From Candidatus Omnitrophota bacterium (GTDB lineage Bacteria; Omnitrophota; Omnitrophia; Omnitrophales; JACROU01): DNA of 15,986 bases. Every line of letters begins with the position of its first letter. The stretch's first letter is position 1. Position numbers and translations under genes: made by a program. The stretch covers positions 1 through 15,986 of the forward strand of contig JACQQR010000094.1 in the NCBI GenBank assembly GCA_016206875.1, in the 5' to 3' direction. A model generated the notes under the pieces. The model was given only the letters and a program-made list of their open reading frames with translations, was not told the DNA's origin and ran no database searches. Positions 6,487 to 13,154 of this stretch are shown piece after piece.

Positions 6487-8504
6487 CGCCGGATCCCAAA
6501 CAGAAGAAGCAAAATCAACGTGATAAAAATGTAGCTCAAATAGAGTTGTATATGCCCGGTTTGAATCCGTTTCGCCTTTTCAGATACGTCCGCAATCATT
6601 TTTGAAATGGGCTTATAAATGAAGTCGTCGAAAATATGAGTGATTTTAGATTCAAATCGCTCTGCCGTACGGAGCATTTCATGCCCCTCGTCTTCCAGTT
6701 CCACGCGCCGCGCCGGCTGGTACAGGAATGAAAAGATTCTCCGTAGCGGCTTGGAAAATCCTGTGGCCGTATACTGCATTCGGGACACAAGAGACGGCAA
6801 CCCGCAGTCCCAGCTCGGCCCCTGTTTCACAAAAGCTTTGCCAAAAATGAAACGCGTACCTATGAATGCACCCAAAATCAAACTGCCGAGCGCAATCGCA
6901 ATCAGGGTCGGAGAAATTTGACTGAGTCCCGAAGGAGACTGTAAAAATAATGTCTGGGTAAACATATCCGTTTCCAATTTTTTTCCTACGAGACTTGCGG
7001 ATAATGTTCCAAGAATTTGCACAATCCAAGGGGCGCCCAAGGCCAGGGCAAAACAAGCCATCGCCATCACGGCCATGCCTGATTTCATGGATAAAGGAAC
7101 TTCTCCCGCTTCCTCAACACAAGCGGAACGCGGTGAGCCTAAAAAAACGATGCCGAAGGCTTTCACAAAACATGTCGCCGCTAAAGCACCTGCCAGCCCC
7201 AACAGTGAGGCCAATATGGGTGAAAAGAATCGAATCGCCGCCGGTCCCTCACAGCCCGCCAGAAGGGCTATAAAAGTCATCCATTCACTCACAAATCCAT
7301 TCAGTGGGGGAAGAGCGGATATCGCCACAGCGCCCACGAGAAAACAAAATGCGGTGAACGGCATTTTTTTGATCAGTCCGCCCAACGATTCCATATCGGG
7401 CGTGTGCGTTTCGTACAGCACAGAGCCGGCGCTTAAGAATAAAAGTCCTTTGAATGCCGCGTGATTCAGCGTGTGATACAGAGCCGCCGTCAATGAAAAA
7501 ATGGCAAGCGGCCATTGCTGCATGGAGGCAAAAAGAAGCGCCATGCCGACGCCCAGAAGAATGATGCCGATATTTTCAATGCTCGAGAAGGCAAGCAATC
7601 GTTTCAAATCATGTTCCATCAAGGCGTAGAGAATCCCTAACAGCGTGGAAATCATGGCCACCGCCAAAACCACAGGCCCCCACCAGGCAGGAATTTCTCC
7701 TAAAAAATTAAAAAAGAATCTCAATAAACCGTAGATGGCCGTTTTGATCATCACGCCTGACATCAGCGCCGAAACATGACTCGGCGCCGCAGGGTGGGCT
7801 TCCGGAAGCCAAATATGAAAGGGGATCAAACCCGCCTTGGTTCCAAATCCTGCCAGGGCCATGAAAAAAATGGCGTTCTTCAAACCCGGCGGCAGTGTGG
7901 CTTGGTGGAGCCGGAATGCTTCAAAGGAAAAACTGCCTGAGTGGATGAAGAGGAGTAAAAAACCGGCCAGGATCAAAGCCGTTCCGATATGCGTCATGAT
8001 TAAATAGAGAATGCCTGCCCGCAAGGCTTGGGGATTTTCGTGTTCCAGGATCACGAGCACATAAGAGCCGAGCGACATGACCTCCCAGAAAATCAGAAAA
8101 TAAAATGCATTCTGGCTGGACACAACCAGAATCATAGCCAGAATAAATAGATGATAGAAAAAGCCCGATAAGCGCATCTTATATTTGCCCGGGTGAGACC
8201 GTGTATAACCGATAGCAAAAATAGAAGTCGCCACGGAAAGAAGCGAGATGGAAAAGATAAAAAAACCGGAGAGTGGATCTACGGTGAATTGAAGATTGCC
8301 AAACAGAGAAAATCCGTGAAACTCAAGCGAAAACGCCCGGCCCGTCCACAGAACCAGAAGCGAGTACACAACACCCACGCCACCCGCCAGAATGGCTGAA
8401 ACAAGCGTTGCAGCGTTACGGATTGCTTCATTGCGGCTCGAGAAGAAAGCGCAGGCTCCGCCCAGTAAATAAAAAAATATCTGAATGAGAAATAACGATT
8501 TCAT
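6483..8504 (-). CDS. hyfB: HyfB-like antiporter-type ion-translocating membrane subunit (NuoL family)
   Basis: 673 residues, first gene of the operon. The core (about 70-520) is a NuoL/Mrp-type antiporter module with some 14-16 helices. It includes FWEVMSLGSYV (E141), FGTKAGLIPFHIWLPEAHPA (K223), then PSHVSALMSGVMIK (K254), the acid/base residues of the ion channel. The C-terminal part has a soluble amphipathic stretch (around 590-650: RFESKITHIFDDFIYKPISK) and a final helix YLSYIFITLILLLLFGI, as in HyfB. I chose ATG 8504 because MKSLFLIQIFFYLLGG starts the first helix. A TTG at 8552 would add a charged 16-residue leader (689 residues); neither start has a well-placed ribosome-binding site. 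With hyfF it gives two antiporter-like subunits; a HyfD equivalent is absent. Confidence 0.9.
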   Translation of the reverse strand: MKSLFLIQIFFYLLGGACAFFSSRNEAIRNAATLVSAILAGGVGVVYSLLVLWTGRAFSLEFHGFSLFGNLQFTVDPLSGFFIFSISLLSVATSIFAIGYTRSHPGKYKMRLSGFFYHLFILAMILVVSSQNAFYFLIFWEVMSLGSYVLVILEHENPQALRAGILYLIMTHIGTALILAGFLLLFIHSGSFSFEAFRLHQATLPPGLKNAIFFMALAGFGTKAGLIPFHIWLPEAHPAAPSHVSALMSGVMIKTAIYGLLRFFFNFLGEIPAWWGPVVLAVAMISTLLGILYALMEHDLKRLLAFSSIENIGIILLGVGMALLFASMQQWPLAIFSLTAALYHTLNHAAFKGLLFLSAGSVLYETHTPDMESLGGLIKKMPFTAFCFLVGAVAISALPPLNGFVSEWMTFIALLAGCEGPAAIRFFSPILASLLGLAGALAATCFVKAFGIVFLGSPRSACVEEAGEVPLSMKSGMAVMAMACFALALGAPWIVQILGTLSASLVGKKLETDMFTQTLFLQSPSGLSQISPTLIAIALGSLILGAFIGTRFIFGKAFVKQGPSWDCGLPSLVSRMQYTATGFSKPLRRIFSFLYQPARRVELEDEGHEMLRTAERFESKITHIFDDFIYKPISKMIADVSEKAKRIQTGHIQLYLSYIFITLILLLLFGIRR

Positions 8505-8610
8505 TTCTTGCTGTGCCGCTCTTTCTTCCTTGCTATTTCTTGAAAAACCCAAGCCAAGTATTTTAAGTCAAATAAGCCCGATGTTCGAAGGTAATCCGAG
8601 TTTCGTTTTT

Positions 8611-8639
8611 CTTATATTACAATCCGGTTGCAAAGTCAA
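8611..8639 (-). promoter_or_regulatory. Predicted sigma70-type promoter of the hyf/Ehr operon
   Basis: On the minus strand TTGACT (8639-8634) is followed after exactly 17 bases by TATAAG (8616-8611). Each is five of six to consensus. Transcription would start near 8604, leaving a leader of about 100 bases before the hyfB ATG. No sigma54 (GG-N10-GC) element or formate-regulator-like site was noticed, unlike enteric hyc/hyf operons. The -35 touches the first degenerate copy of the flanking hairpin repeat, so the repeat element ends right at the promoter. Prediction by eye only. Confidence 0.55.
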
Positions 8640-8910
8640 ATGCCCCGCTACCAGGGTGCATATCACTTTAGGCAGTGAAAATTGAGGTCACCTTTGAATG
8701 CGGCCCCTCTCCCTCGCGAGAGGGAGAGGGATCAAGGCCTGCCTGCCGGCAGGCAGGGTGAGGGTGAGTGGTAGCGCCAAACCCTCACCCCTCCCCCTCT
8801 CCTTTTCCGCCTCGGCGGATCCGCCTGAGGCGGAAAAAGAGAGGGGCCGCGTATGCAATAATGCCGATTTTCACTGCCTTTTTTAGTATGCACCCCTACC
8901 AGGGTGCATA
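8639..8910. repeat. Direct repeat pair (15 bp) forming hairpins that flank the compound palindrome
   Basis: CTACCAGGGTGCATA occurs at 8648-8662 and again at 8896-8910. The right copy is the 3' part of a perfect hairpin: TATGCACCC (8887-8895), a six-base loop, GGGTGCATA (8902-8910). The left copy has the same layout with several mismatches in its 5' arm (8639-8647). The two copies lie just outside the 13-bp inverted repeat at 8670/8879. Flanking direct repeats outside inverted repeats resemble the outcome of a transposition or of nested insertion, though 15 bp is long for a target duplication. Confidence 0.65.
8670..8879. repeat. 210-bp compound inverted repeat, MITE- or REP-like
   Basis: The outer arms are AGGCAGTGAAAAT (8670-8682) and its exact complement (8867-8879). 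Inner arms GCGGCCCCTCTC (8700-8711) pair exactly with 8839-8850. Inside sit three smaller palindromes: an 11-bp stem 8705-8715/8720-8730 closed by a GCGA (GNRA-type) loop; a 20-bp perfect palindrome at 8738-8757 centred on GCCGGC; and 8805-8835, TTCCGCCTC pairing with GAGGCGGAA around a GGCGGATCCGCC core with one bulged T. A GGGTGAGGGTGAG run (8757-8769) is complementary to the CTCACCC run at 8783-8789. The whole could fold into one branched structure in DNA or RNA. No protein is encoded; a mobile origin is inferred from the layout. Confidence 0.75.
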
Positions 8911-8966
8911 ACAGAAGCTGTGGCCCCTTGCCCTTCCGCCTGAGGCGGAAAAAGAGAGGGGCCGCG
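8820..8966. repeat. Perfect 32-bp direct repeat; second, collapsed copy of the palindromic unit
   Basis: The 32 bases at 8820-8851, starting TCCGCCTGAGGCGGAAAAAG, recur without change at 8935-8966 (offset 115). In the second copy the unit is shorter: GGCCCCT (8922-8928) pairs with AGGGGCC (8957-8963) around TTCCGCCTGAGGCGGAA (8934-8950). It lacks the GGCGGATCCGCC core and the CG-rich hairpins of the first copy. A tandem, decayed arrangement of this kind suggests repeated insertion or recombination of the same palindromic family at this site. Confidence 0.8.
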
Positions 8967-9047
8967 AGTTAGGGTATTTAAATCCTATACGAACTTAGGA
9001 AACAGGATACTAGCAAAAATGTGGGTTTGTCCCCTATACTATCCGGC

Positions 9048-10037
9048 ATGATTCAGCTAAAAAACCTTTGTTTGAGTTCCCCCATCATTCAGTCGCCTAT
9101 GGCCGGGTGCACCGATTTGGCGTTTCGCCTGGTGGCGCGCGAGCACGGCATGGAAATGGCCTTTCTCGAGATGGTCTCTTCGGAGGCCTTGGTGCGTGGA
9201 CATCAAAAAACAAGCAATCTCATGAAGAGCGTAGAACACGACAGGCCGTTGGGCGCGCAGATTGTAGGCTGCAAGCCTGAGGTGATGGGTGAGGCCGCGC
9301 GGCGCATCGAAGATATGGGTTTTGCGCTCTTAGACATCAATTGCGGCTGCCCGGTGCCAAAAATCACGGGACCCGGAGGCGGCTCAGCCTTGCTGCTCGA
9401 GCCCGACACCACCTCGCGCATTTTTGAACGTGTGATGAACAATATCAAGCGCATTCCGGTTACAGCGAAGATGCGCAAAGGCTATGTGGATGAATCCGGA
9501 GACGAGGCGGTTCGCATCGCAAAAATTGCCGAAGAGTCCGGCCTAGCGGCAGTCACCGTGCACGGCCGCACGCGTGCGCAAGGCTACAGTGGCAAAGCCG
9601 ATTGGCAAGCGATACGCAAAGTCAAAGAAGCCGTACGCATTCCCGTATTCGGCAACGGCGATGTCGCAAGCGGCGAAGATGCGCGCCGCTTGCTGGAAAC
9701 TACGGGCTGTGATGGCGTAATGATTGGGCGCGGCGCGCTGGGCAATCCGTGGATTTATCGATCGATTCTCTCAGCGATGGCAGGCAAAGAGACGCCGGCG
9801 AAGCCTTCCCTGGAAGAGGTGAAAAAAACGGCTCTCCGGCATTTTGAGCTGGAACTGGAGATCGAGGGCGAAAAAATTGCCGTGTTGAAATGCCGAAAAA
9901 TTTTATGCTGGTATTTTCAGGGCACGCCGGGCGCCGGCGAATTCAGAAATCAAGTGAATTACACGCACACAGCCAACCAAATGCGCCGGTTGATTGAGGA
10001 GTTTGGAAAAGGAACTGTCCCTTTTAATACTCCATAG
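9048..10037 (+). CDS. dusB: tRNA-dihydrouridine synthase, DusB/NifR3 type
   Basis: A flavin (FMN) enzyme that reduces uridine to dihydrouridine in the tRNA D-loop using NADPH. 329 residues from the chosen ATG. The TIM-barrel part shows SPMAGCTD (16-23), the catalytic-cysteine motif DINCGCPVPKI with C101, TAKMRKG (K141), TVHGRTRAQGYSG (170-182), and FGNGDV and GVMIGRGALGNPWI for FMN phosphate binding. The C-terminal helical tRNA-binding domain includes KILCWYFQGTPGAGEFRNQVN. The frame is open upstream to a GTG at 9021, but MIQLKNLCLSSPIIQSPMAG is the usual family start. No clear ribosome-binding site is seen. This is the only plus-strand gene; its last 14 bases overlap the end of the convergent secreted-protein gene, and its tail GTVPFNTP is encoded within a small palindrome. 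Confidence 0.95.
   Translation: MIQLKNLCLSSPIIQSPMAGCTDLAFRLVAREHGMEMAFLEMVSSEALVRGHQKTSNLMKSVEHDRPLGAQIVGCKPEVMGEAARRIEDMGFALLDINCGCPVPKITGPGGGSALLLEPDTTSRIFERVMNNIKRIPVTAKMRKGYVDESGDEAVRIAKIAEESGLAAVTVHGRTRAQGYSGKADWQAIRKVKEAVRIPVFGNGDVASGEDARRLLETTGCDGVMIGRGALGNPWIYRSILSAMAGKETPAKPSLEEVKKTALRHFELELEIEGEKIAVLKCRKILCWYFQGTPGAGEFRNQVNYTHTANQMRRLIEEFGKGTVPFNTP
10007..10025. terminator. Possible bidirectional terminator palindrome at convergent gene ends
   Basis: AAAAGGAACTGTCCCTTTT lies across the stop region shared by dusB (plus) and the secreted-protein gene (minus). The AAAAGG/CCTTTT arms form a 6-bp stem with a T run on either strand. The core GGAACTGTCCC resembles the GTGACTGTCAC palindromes near 14084, so it may belong to the same short repeat family. 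The stem is weak for a terminator. Confidence 0.35.
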
Positions 10038-10704
10038 CATTGGGATCCGAACGCAGCGCCGCTTGGGTGCGTTCTATATCCGCCACGGCTGTGGGAGTCC
10101 CGTCCGTGCTCGCTGCCTGATAGATTTTTGCCTTATACCGGTTTCCCTGCTGAAGCAATAAGAAGGCGCTCGCCGGCCAAGTAATTCTGACTTGATCGCC
10201 AAGAATTTCCCAAGAACCTTTTTGGCCGCCCTGAGAATCTAAAATGGCCGTATCATCAATATTCAAAGTAAATTGGTACGAATTCCCTTTCACATCCGTT
10301 CCCTTCCAAACACCTAGATAATCAAAAGGATTGGCCGCCACTTTTTCAGCCGTCCATTCTTCCGTGGGTTTGTTATCCGAGTCCGTCCCGGGCGCATAAC
10401 CATAATTTTTATACAGTCCGTTTTCTTTCACCAGCACATCCGCCCATTCATTGGACCATTGCATGCGCACTTCATTCTGATCGGGATGATAAAGCCAAGT
10501 GCCGCTGGTTTTTCGGTCAAAGGTGGTGGTGCAATTTCTTGAGTCGTACAGATTGATGTAACGATGATCGCCCGCTTGATTGGTGAGCTTCCAGGTGCCC
10601 ACATATTCTTCCGGCCATTGGTCAGGCGTTTGCGCGCCCGCAAACGGCATGCAAAAAAAACTTTGAATGAAAAAGAACAGAATAGATAAACGCAACAGTT
10701 TCAT
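10024..10704 (-). CDS. Secreted or periplasmic protein with two tandem ~85-residue repeats, function unknown
   Basis: 226 residues. Residues 1-24 are a signal peptide (KLLR, a hydrophobic core ILFFFIQSFFCMPF, AGA before Q25 as a signal peptidase I site). The mature part holds two similar units, about 33-115 and 128-205. Each starts with EYVGTWKLTNQAGDHRYINL or DYLGVWKGTDVKGNSYQFTL, continues with GTWLYHPDQNEVRMQW or GSWEILGDQVRITW, and ends with GLYKNYGYAPGTDSDNKPTE or NRYKAKIYQAASTDGTPTA. The alternating pattern suggests small beta-sheet or lipocalin-like domains, but I do not recognise a family. The AGGAGGAGG ribosome-binding site is excellent. Its first bases overlap the upstream flavoprotein stop codon, 13 bases before the ATG, so the gene is the last of the operon. 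Confidence 0.85.
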   Translation of the reverse strand: MKLLRLSILFFFIQSFFCMPFAGAQTPDQWPEEYVGTWKLTNQAGDHRYINLYDSRNCTTTFDRKTSGTWLYHPDQNEVRMQWSNEWADVLVKENGLYKNYGYAPGTDSDNKPTEEWTAEKVAANPFDYLGVWKGTDVKGNSYQFTLNIDDTAILDSQGGQKGSWEILGDQVRITWPASAFLLLQQGNRYKAKIYQAASTDGTPTAVADIERTQAALRSDPNAMEY

Positions 10705-10717
10705 GATTTCCTCCTCC

Positions 10718-11983
10718 TTAATTTAAAATTTTTCCCTCTCCACTCTTCGCGAGGGCAAGGGAAAAAGCTCGAGCAGCCCGGCCTGCCAGGCATCCGGTGG
10801 ACCAAGACCATTGAAAGTTGAAGCCGCCGATGCGCCCGTCCGCATCCAGAATTTCTCCGGCAAAGTACAGGCCTCGGAGCCTGCGAGATTCCATAGTTGT
10901 ATCGTCAATTTCTTCCAAAGGTACACCCCCGGCCGTCACTTCCGCTTTTTGATAGCCATAAACACCGCTAACCGGCAGCGGAAAATGAAAGAGATTACGC
11001 ACAAGCGTGGTTCTTTCTAAGCGGCTAAACTGAGCCACGGCCCTGCGTTCAGAAATCTGGGATTTTTCCAGCACAAGTTCCGCAAGACGCGCCGGTAATT
11101 TCGCAAATAAAAAATTTTTCACCAGCCGGATTGGGGCTTGTGCGGCCAATGTGTCCAGGTGTTTTGAAAATGCGGCCTCGTCTTCTTGAGGAAGAAAATT
11201 TAATTCGATCGCCGCAGCGCGGTTTTCTTTCTGCGCCAAAAACCAATGCCGGCTGATATTGAGCGCCGTTGGGCCGCTAAAACCAAAGTGAGTGAACAAA
11301 AATCCTCCCTCGAACGCAATTTTCTTTTTTCGATCCTGGCACAGCGAAAGCCTTGCATCCAGTGAAATTCCGGCTAGGGCCTTCAAATCTTTGTCTTCGG
11401 TCAAAAGAGGCGTTAAGGCCGGAAACATGGGCACCAGGCGATGGCCAAGCGCTTCGGCGATTTTGTAACCCGAACCGTCACTGCCCGTAGAAGGATGAGA
11501 CATGCCGCCCGTAGTGATGACAACGGTTTTACTCTCATATTTGAAATGAGCGCCGGAAACAAAAAATACCTCTCCCCGTTTTTGAATTCCTGTCGCTTTC
11601 CTGTCAGTCTCCAACACCACCCCAAGCCGCTTGGTTTCCCGGAGCAAGGCCTCAAGCACAGTGCGGGCTGAATGCGTGCGGGGAAAATATTTCCCGCCCG
11701 GCTCCAACACAAGCTCCACACCCAGCTCTTTAAAAAATTCCACCGCCCGCTCGGAAGAAAATGCGCGCAAAATATTGCGCACACTGCGCTTGGCCTCAGA
11801 CTCATAATCCTTTTCGCTGACCCGGCGATTCGTCACATTGCAGCGCGTGCCGCCCGACATCAAAATTTTTGCGCCCACGCGAGCCGCGCCATCCAGCATG
11901 AGCACGCGCGCGCCTTCACGGGCCGCGCAAATCGCCGTCATGAGTCCCGCGGCACCGGCGCCCACCACAATGATGTCCCACAT
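10718..11983 (-). CDS. NAD(P)/FAD-dependent oxidoreductase, HI0933/YhiN family
   Basis: 421 residues from the chosen start. The N-terminal Rossmann motif DIIVVGAGAAGLMTAICAA (3-21) binds FAD. It is followed by the family signature KILMSGGTRCNVTN (39-52), then ITTGGMSHPSTGSDGSGY and the C-terminal flavin-contact stretch GLYFAGEILDADGRIGGFNF, then QWSWSTGCLAGRAA. The family is widespread and its physiological reaction is not established; it is often named an aminoacetone oxidase-like or BaiN-type protein. I chose ATG 11983 because MWDIIVVGAG fits the family start; an ATG at 12025 would add 14 residues and overlap glpD by 32 bases. An AAGGAG lies about 15 bases upstream, inside the glpD end. Close spacing (10 bases) argues for co-transcription with glpD. 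Confidence 0.9.
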   Translation of the reverse strand: MWDIIVVGAGAAGLMTAICAAREGARVLMLDGAARVGAKILMSGGTRCNVTNRRVSEKDYESEAKRSVRNILRAFSSERAVEFFKELGVELVLEPGGKYFPRTHSARTVLEALLRETKRLGVVLETDRKATGIQKRGEVFFVSGAHFKYESKTVVITTGGMSHPSTGSDGSGYKIAEALGHRLVPMFPALTPLLTEDKDLKALAGISLDARLSLCQDRKKKIAFEGGFLFTHFGFSGPTALNISRHWFLAQKENRAAAIELNFLPQEDEAAFSKHLDTLAAQAPIRLVKNFLFAKLPARLAELVLEKSQISERRAVAQFSRLERTTLVRNLFHFPLPVSGVYGYQKAEVTAGGVPLEEIDDTTMESRRLRGLYFAGEILDADGRIGGFNFQWSWSTGCLAGRAARAFSLALAKSGEGKILN

Positions 11984-11993
11984 GGAATGATGT

Positions 11994-13154
11994 TCAGCTC
12001 CTTTGGTTTTTGGAAAAGATTTCATCGGGAAGATGCTTTATGCCAAACGCATGGCGAAGCGCGTCGCGCGCCATCACACGATAGGTCGTGTATTTTCCGC
12101 CAATCACCAGGATTAGGCCGGATGCCGTCTCCAAAATTGAATGCTCTCGAGAAACCCGGGAAGGCGCGCCCTCGTGACGCAGCAAAGGCCTAAGGCCGGC
12201 AAACGTGGCTATGTGCGAGCGCTCTTCCAGACGAATGCCCGGAAATATTCGCCGAGTTTCTTCCAATAGATAAGAAATATCTTTTTCTTCCACGCTCACT
12301 TGATCCGGATTTTCTCGAAAATCCGTGTCCGTGGTTCCAATTAATGTTTCGCTCTCCCGCCACGGAATGATGAAGAAAATGCGCCTGTCATGCCGCGCGG
12401 CAACGAGCAAAGCCTCTTTCGCCAAACGCGCCGGATAAATGAGATGCACGCCTTTAGTCAGACGCACTACATCCGAAGATGAAGTATCGTCTATATGAAC
12501 CAGCTGGTTCGACCAAGGGCCTACAGCAGCAATTATTTTTCGCGCATGAATTTCAAAAGTTTCTCCGGATGGGCGGCGCACGGCGGCTCCCGTAACCCGT
12601 CCATTTTCTTTTATGAAGGCCGTCACTTCCGTATGATCCAATACCGCGGCGCCACAATCGCGCGCGGCATGTACATGGTCCAACACCAAGGCGCGGTCAT
12701 CCATTTGGGCGTCATAATAGAGCACGCCGCCCTTGAGCCCCTCCGGCCGCAGGCCGGGCAAGCGTTCGAGCACTGCCTGGCGGCTTAAGAATTCATGCTT
12801 CCCTACTTTATATTTTCCGGCCAGCCAGTCATAAAGGAGGACGCCCAGCTTCATCATCCAAAGCGTCCGCCTGTCGCCTTCATATACGGGAATAATGAAC
12901 GCTAATGGTTGCACACGCTGCGGGACTTGCTGGAGATGAATCCAGCGCTCCCTGAGCGCCTCGCGGATTAAATGAAATTGAAATTGCTCCAGATAACGAA
13001 TGCCGCCGTGCATCAGCTTGGAGGACTTGGAAGAAGTGCCGCTTGCAAAATCATTTTTCTCCACCATGCATACCTTAAAACCCGCGCGCGCGGCAAAATG
13101 CGCGATGGATGAGCCGTTAATTCCGCCCCCAATGACTAAAAGGTCATACACCAT
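11994..13154 (-). CDS. glpD: FAD-dependent glycerol-3-phosphate dehydrogenase-like protein, short form
   Basis: 386 residues. By homology it oxidises sn-glycerol-3-phosphate to dihydroxyacetone phosphate at the membrane, passing electrons to quinone. The start DLLVIGGGINGSSIAHFAAR (4-23) is the FAD Rossmann motif, followed by the strong GlpA/GlpD signature VEKNDFASGTSSKSSKLMHG (31-50) and GIRYLE. Further on are AAVGPWSN, TKGVHLIYP, FIIPWRESETLIGTTDTDF and IGGKYTTYR. Typical GlpD proteins of about 500 residues carry a further C-terminal helical domain (DAO_C). Here the protein ends about 20 residues after GGKYTTYRVMARDAL, so that domain is missing. The ATG at 13154 overlaps the maf end by 11 bases. 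It could instead be a diverged DAO-family oxidase, but the signature favours glycerol-3-phosphate. Confidence 0.87.
   Translation of the reverse strand: MVYDLLVIGGGINGSSIAHFAARAGFKVCMVEKNDFASGTSSKSSKLMHGGIRYLEQFQFHLIREALRERWIHLQQVPQRVQPLAFIIPVYEGDRRTLWMMKLGVLLYDWLAGKYKVGKHEFLSRQAVLERLPGLRPEGLKGGVLYYDAQMDDRALVLDHVHAARDCGAAVLDHTEVTAFIKENGRVTGAAVRRPSGETFEIHARKIIAAVGPWSNQLVHIDDTSSSDVVRLTKGVHLIYPARLAKEALLVAARHDRRIFFIIPWRESETLIGTTDTDFRENPDQVSVEEKDISYLLEETRRIFPGIRLEERSHIATFAGLRPLLRHEGAPSRVSREHSILETASGLILVIGGKYTTYRVMARDALRHAFGIKHLPDEIFSKNQRS

Larger units (their letters stand above)
8505..9047. other. Intergenic region between divergent hyfB and dusB: promoter plus nested repeats, no gene seen
   Basis: About 540 bases separate the divergent hyf operon and dusB. 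From left to right they hold the roughly 100-base hyfB leader, a sigma70-like promoter (8611-8639), a repeat cluster (8639-8966) and an 80-base AT-richer stretch before dusB. A TATACT hexamer at 9035-9040 could be a -10 element for dusB, but it lies only 8 bases from the start codon and has no clear -35. Short open frames here are made of repeat sequence and have no protein-like character. No tRNA or other known RNA was recognised. Confidence 0.7.

Noticed and set aside
910..8504. Calling the cluster complex I (nuo) or formate hydrogenlyase
   Set aside because: There is no NuoE/F/G, NuoJ or formate dehydrogenase gene, HyfE- and HyfF-specific subunits are present, and the large subunit has neither a Ni-Fe site nor the quinone-site tyrosine motif.
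8485..8886. Short plus-strand open frames (66 and 62 codons) in the intergenic region
   Set aside because: They are made of the hyfB 5' end in reverse and of palindromic repeat sequence; there is no ribosome-binding site and no protein-like pattern.
11672..12193. 173-codon plus-strand open frame opposite the flavoprotein/glpD junction
   Set aside because: It is antisense to two recognised genes, rich in His/Arg/Ala as expected of a shadow frame, with no recognisable motif.
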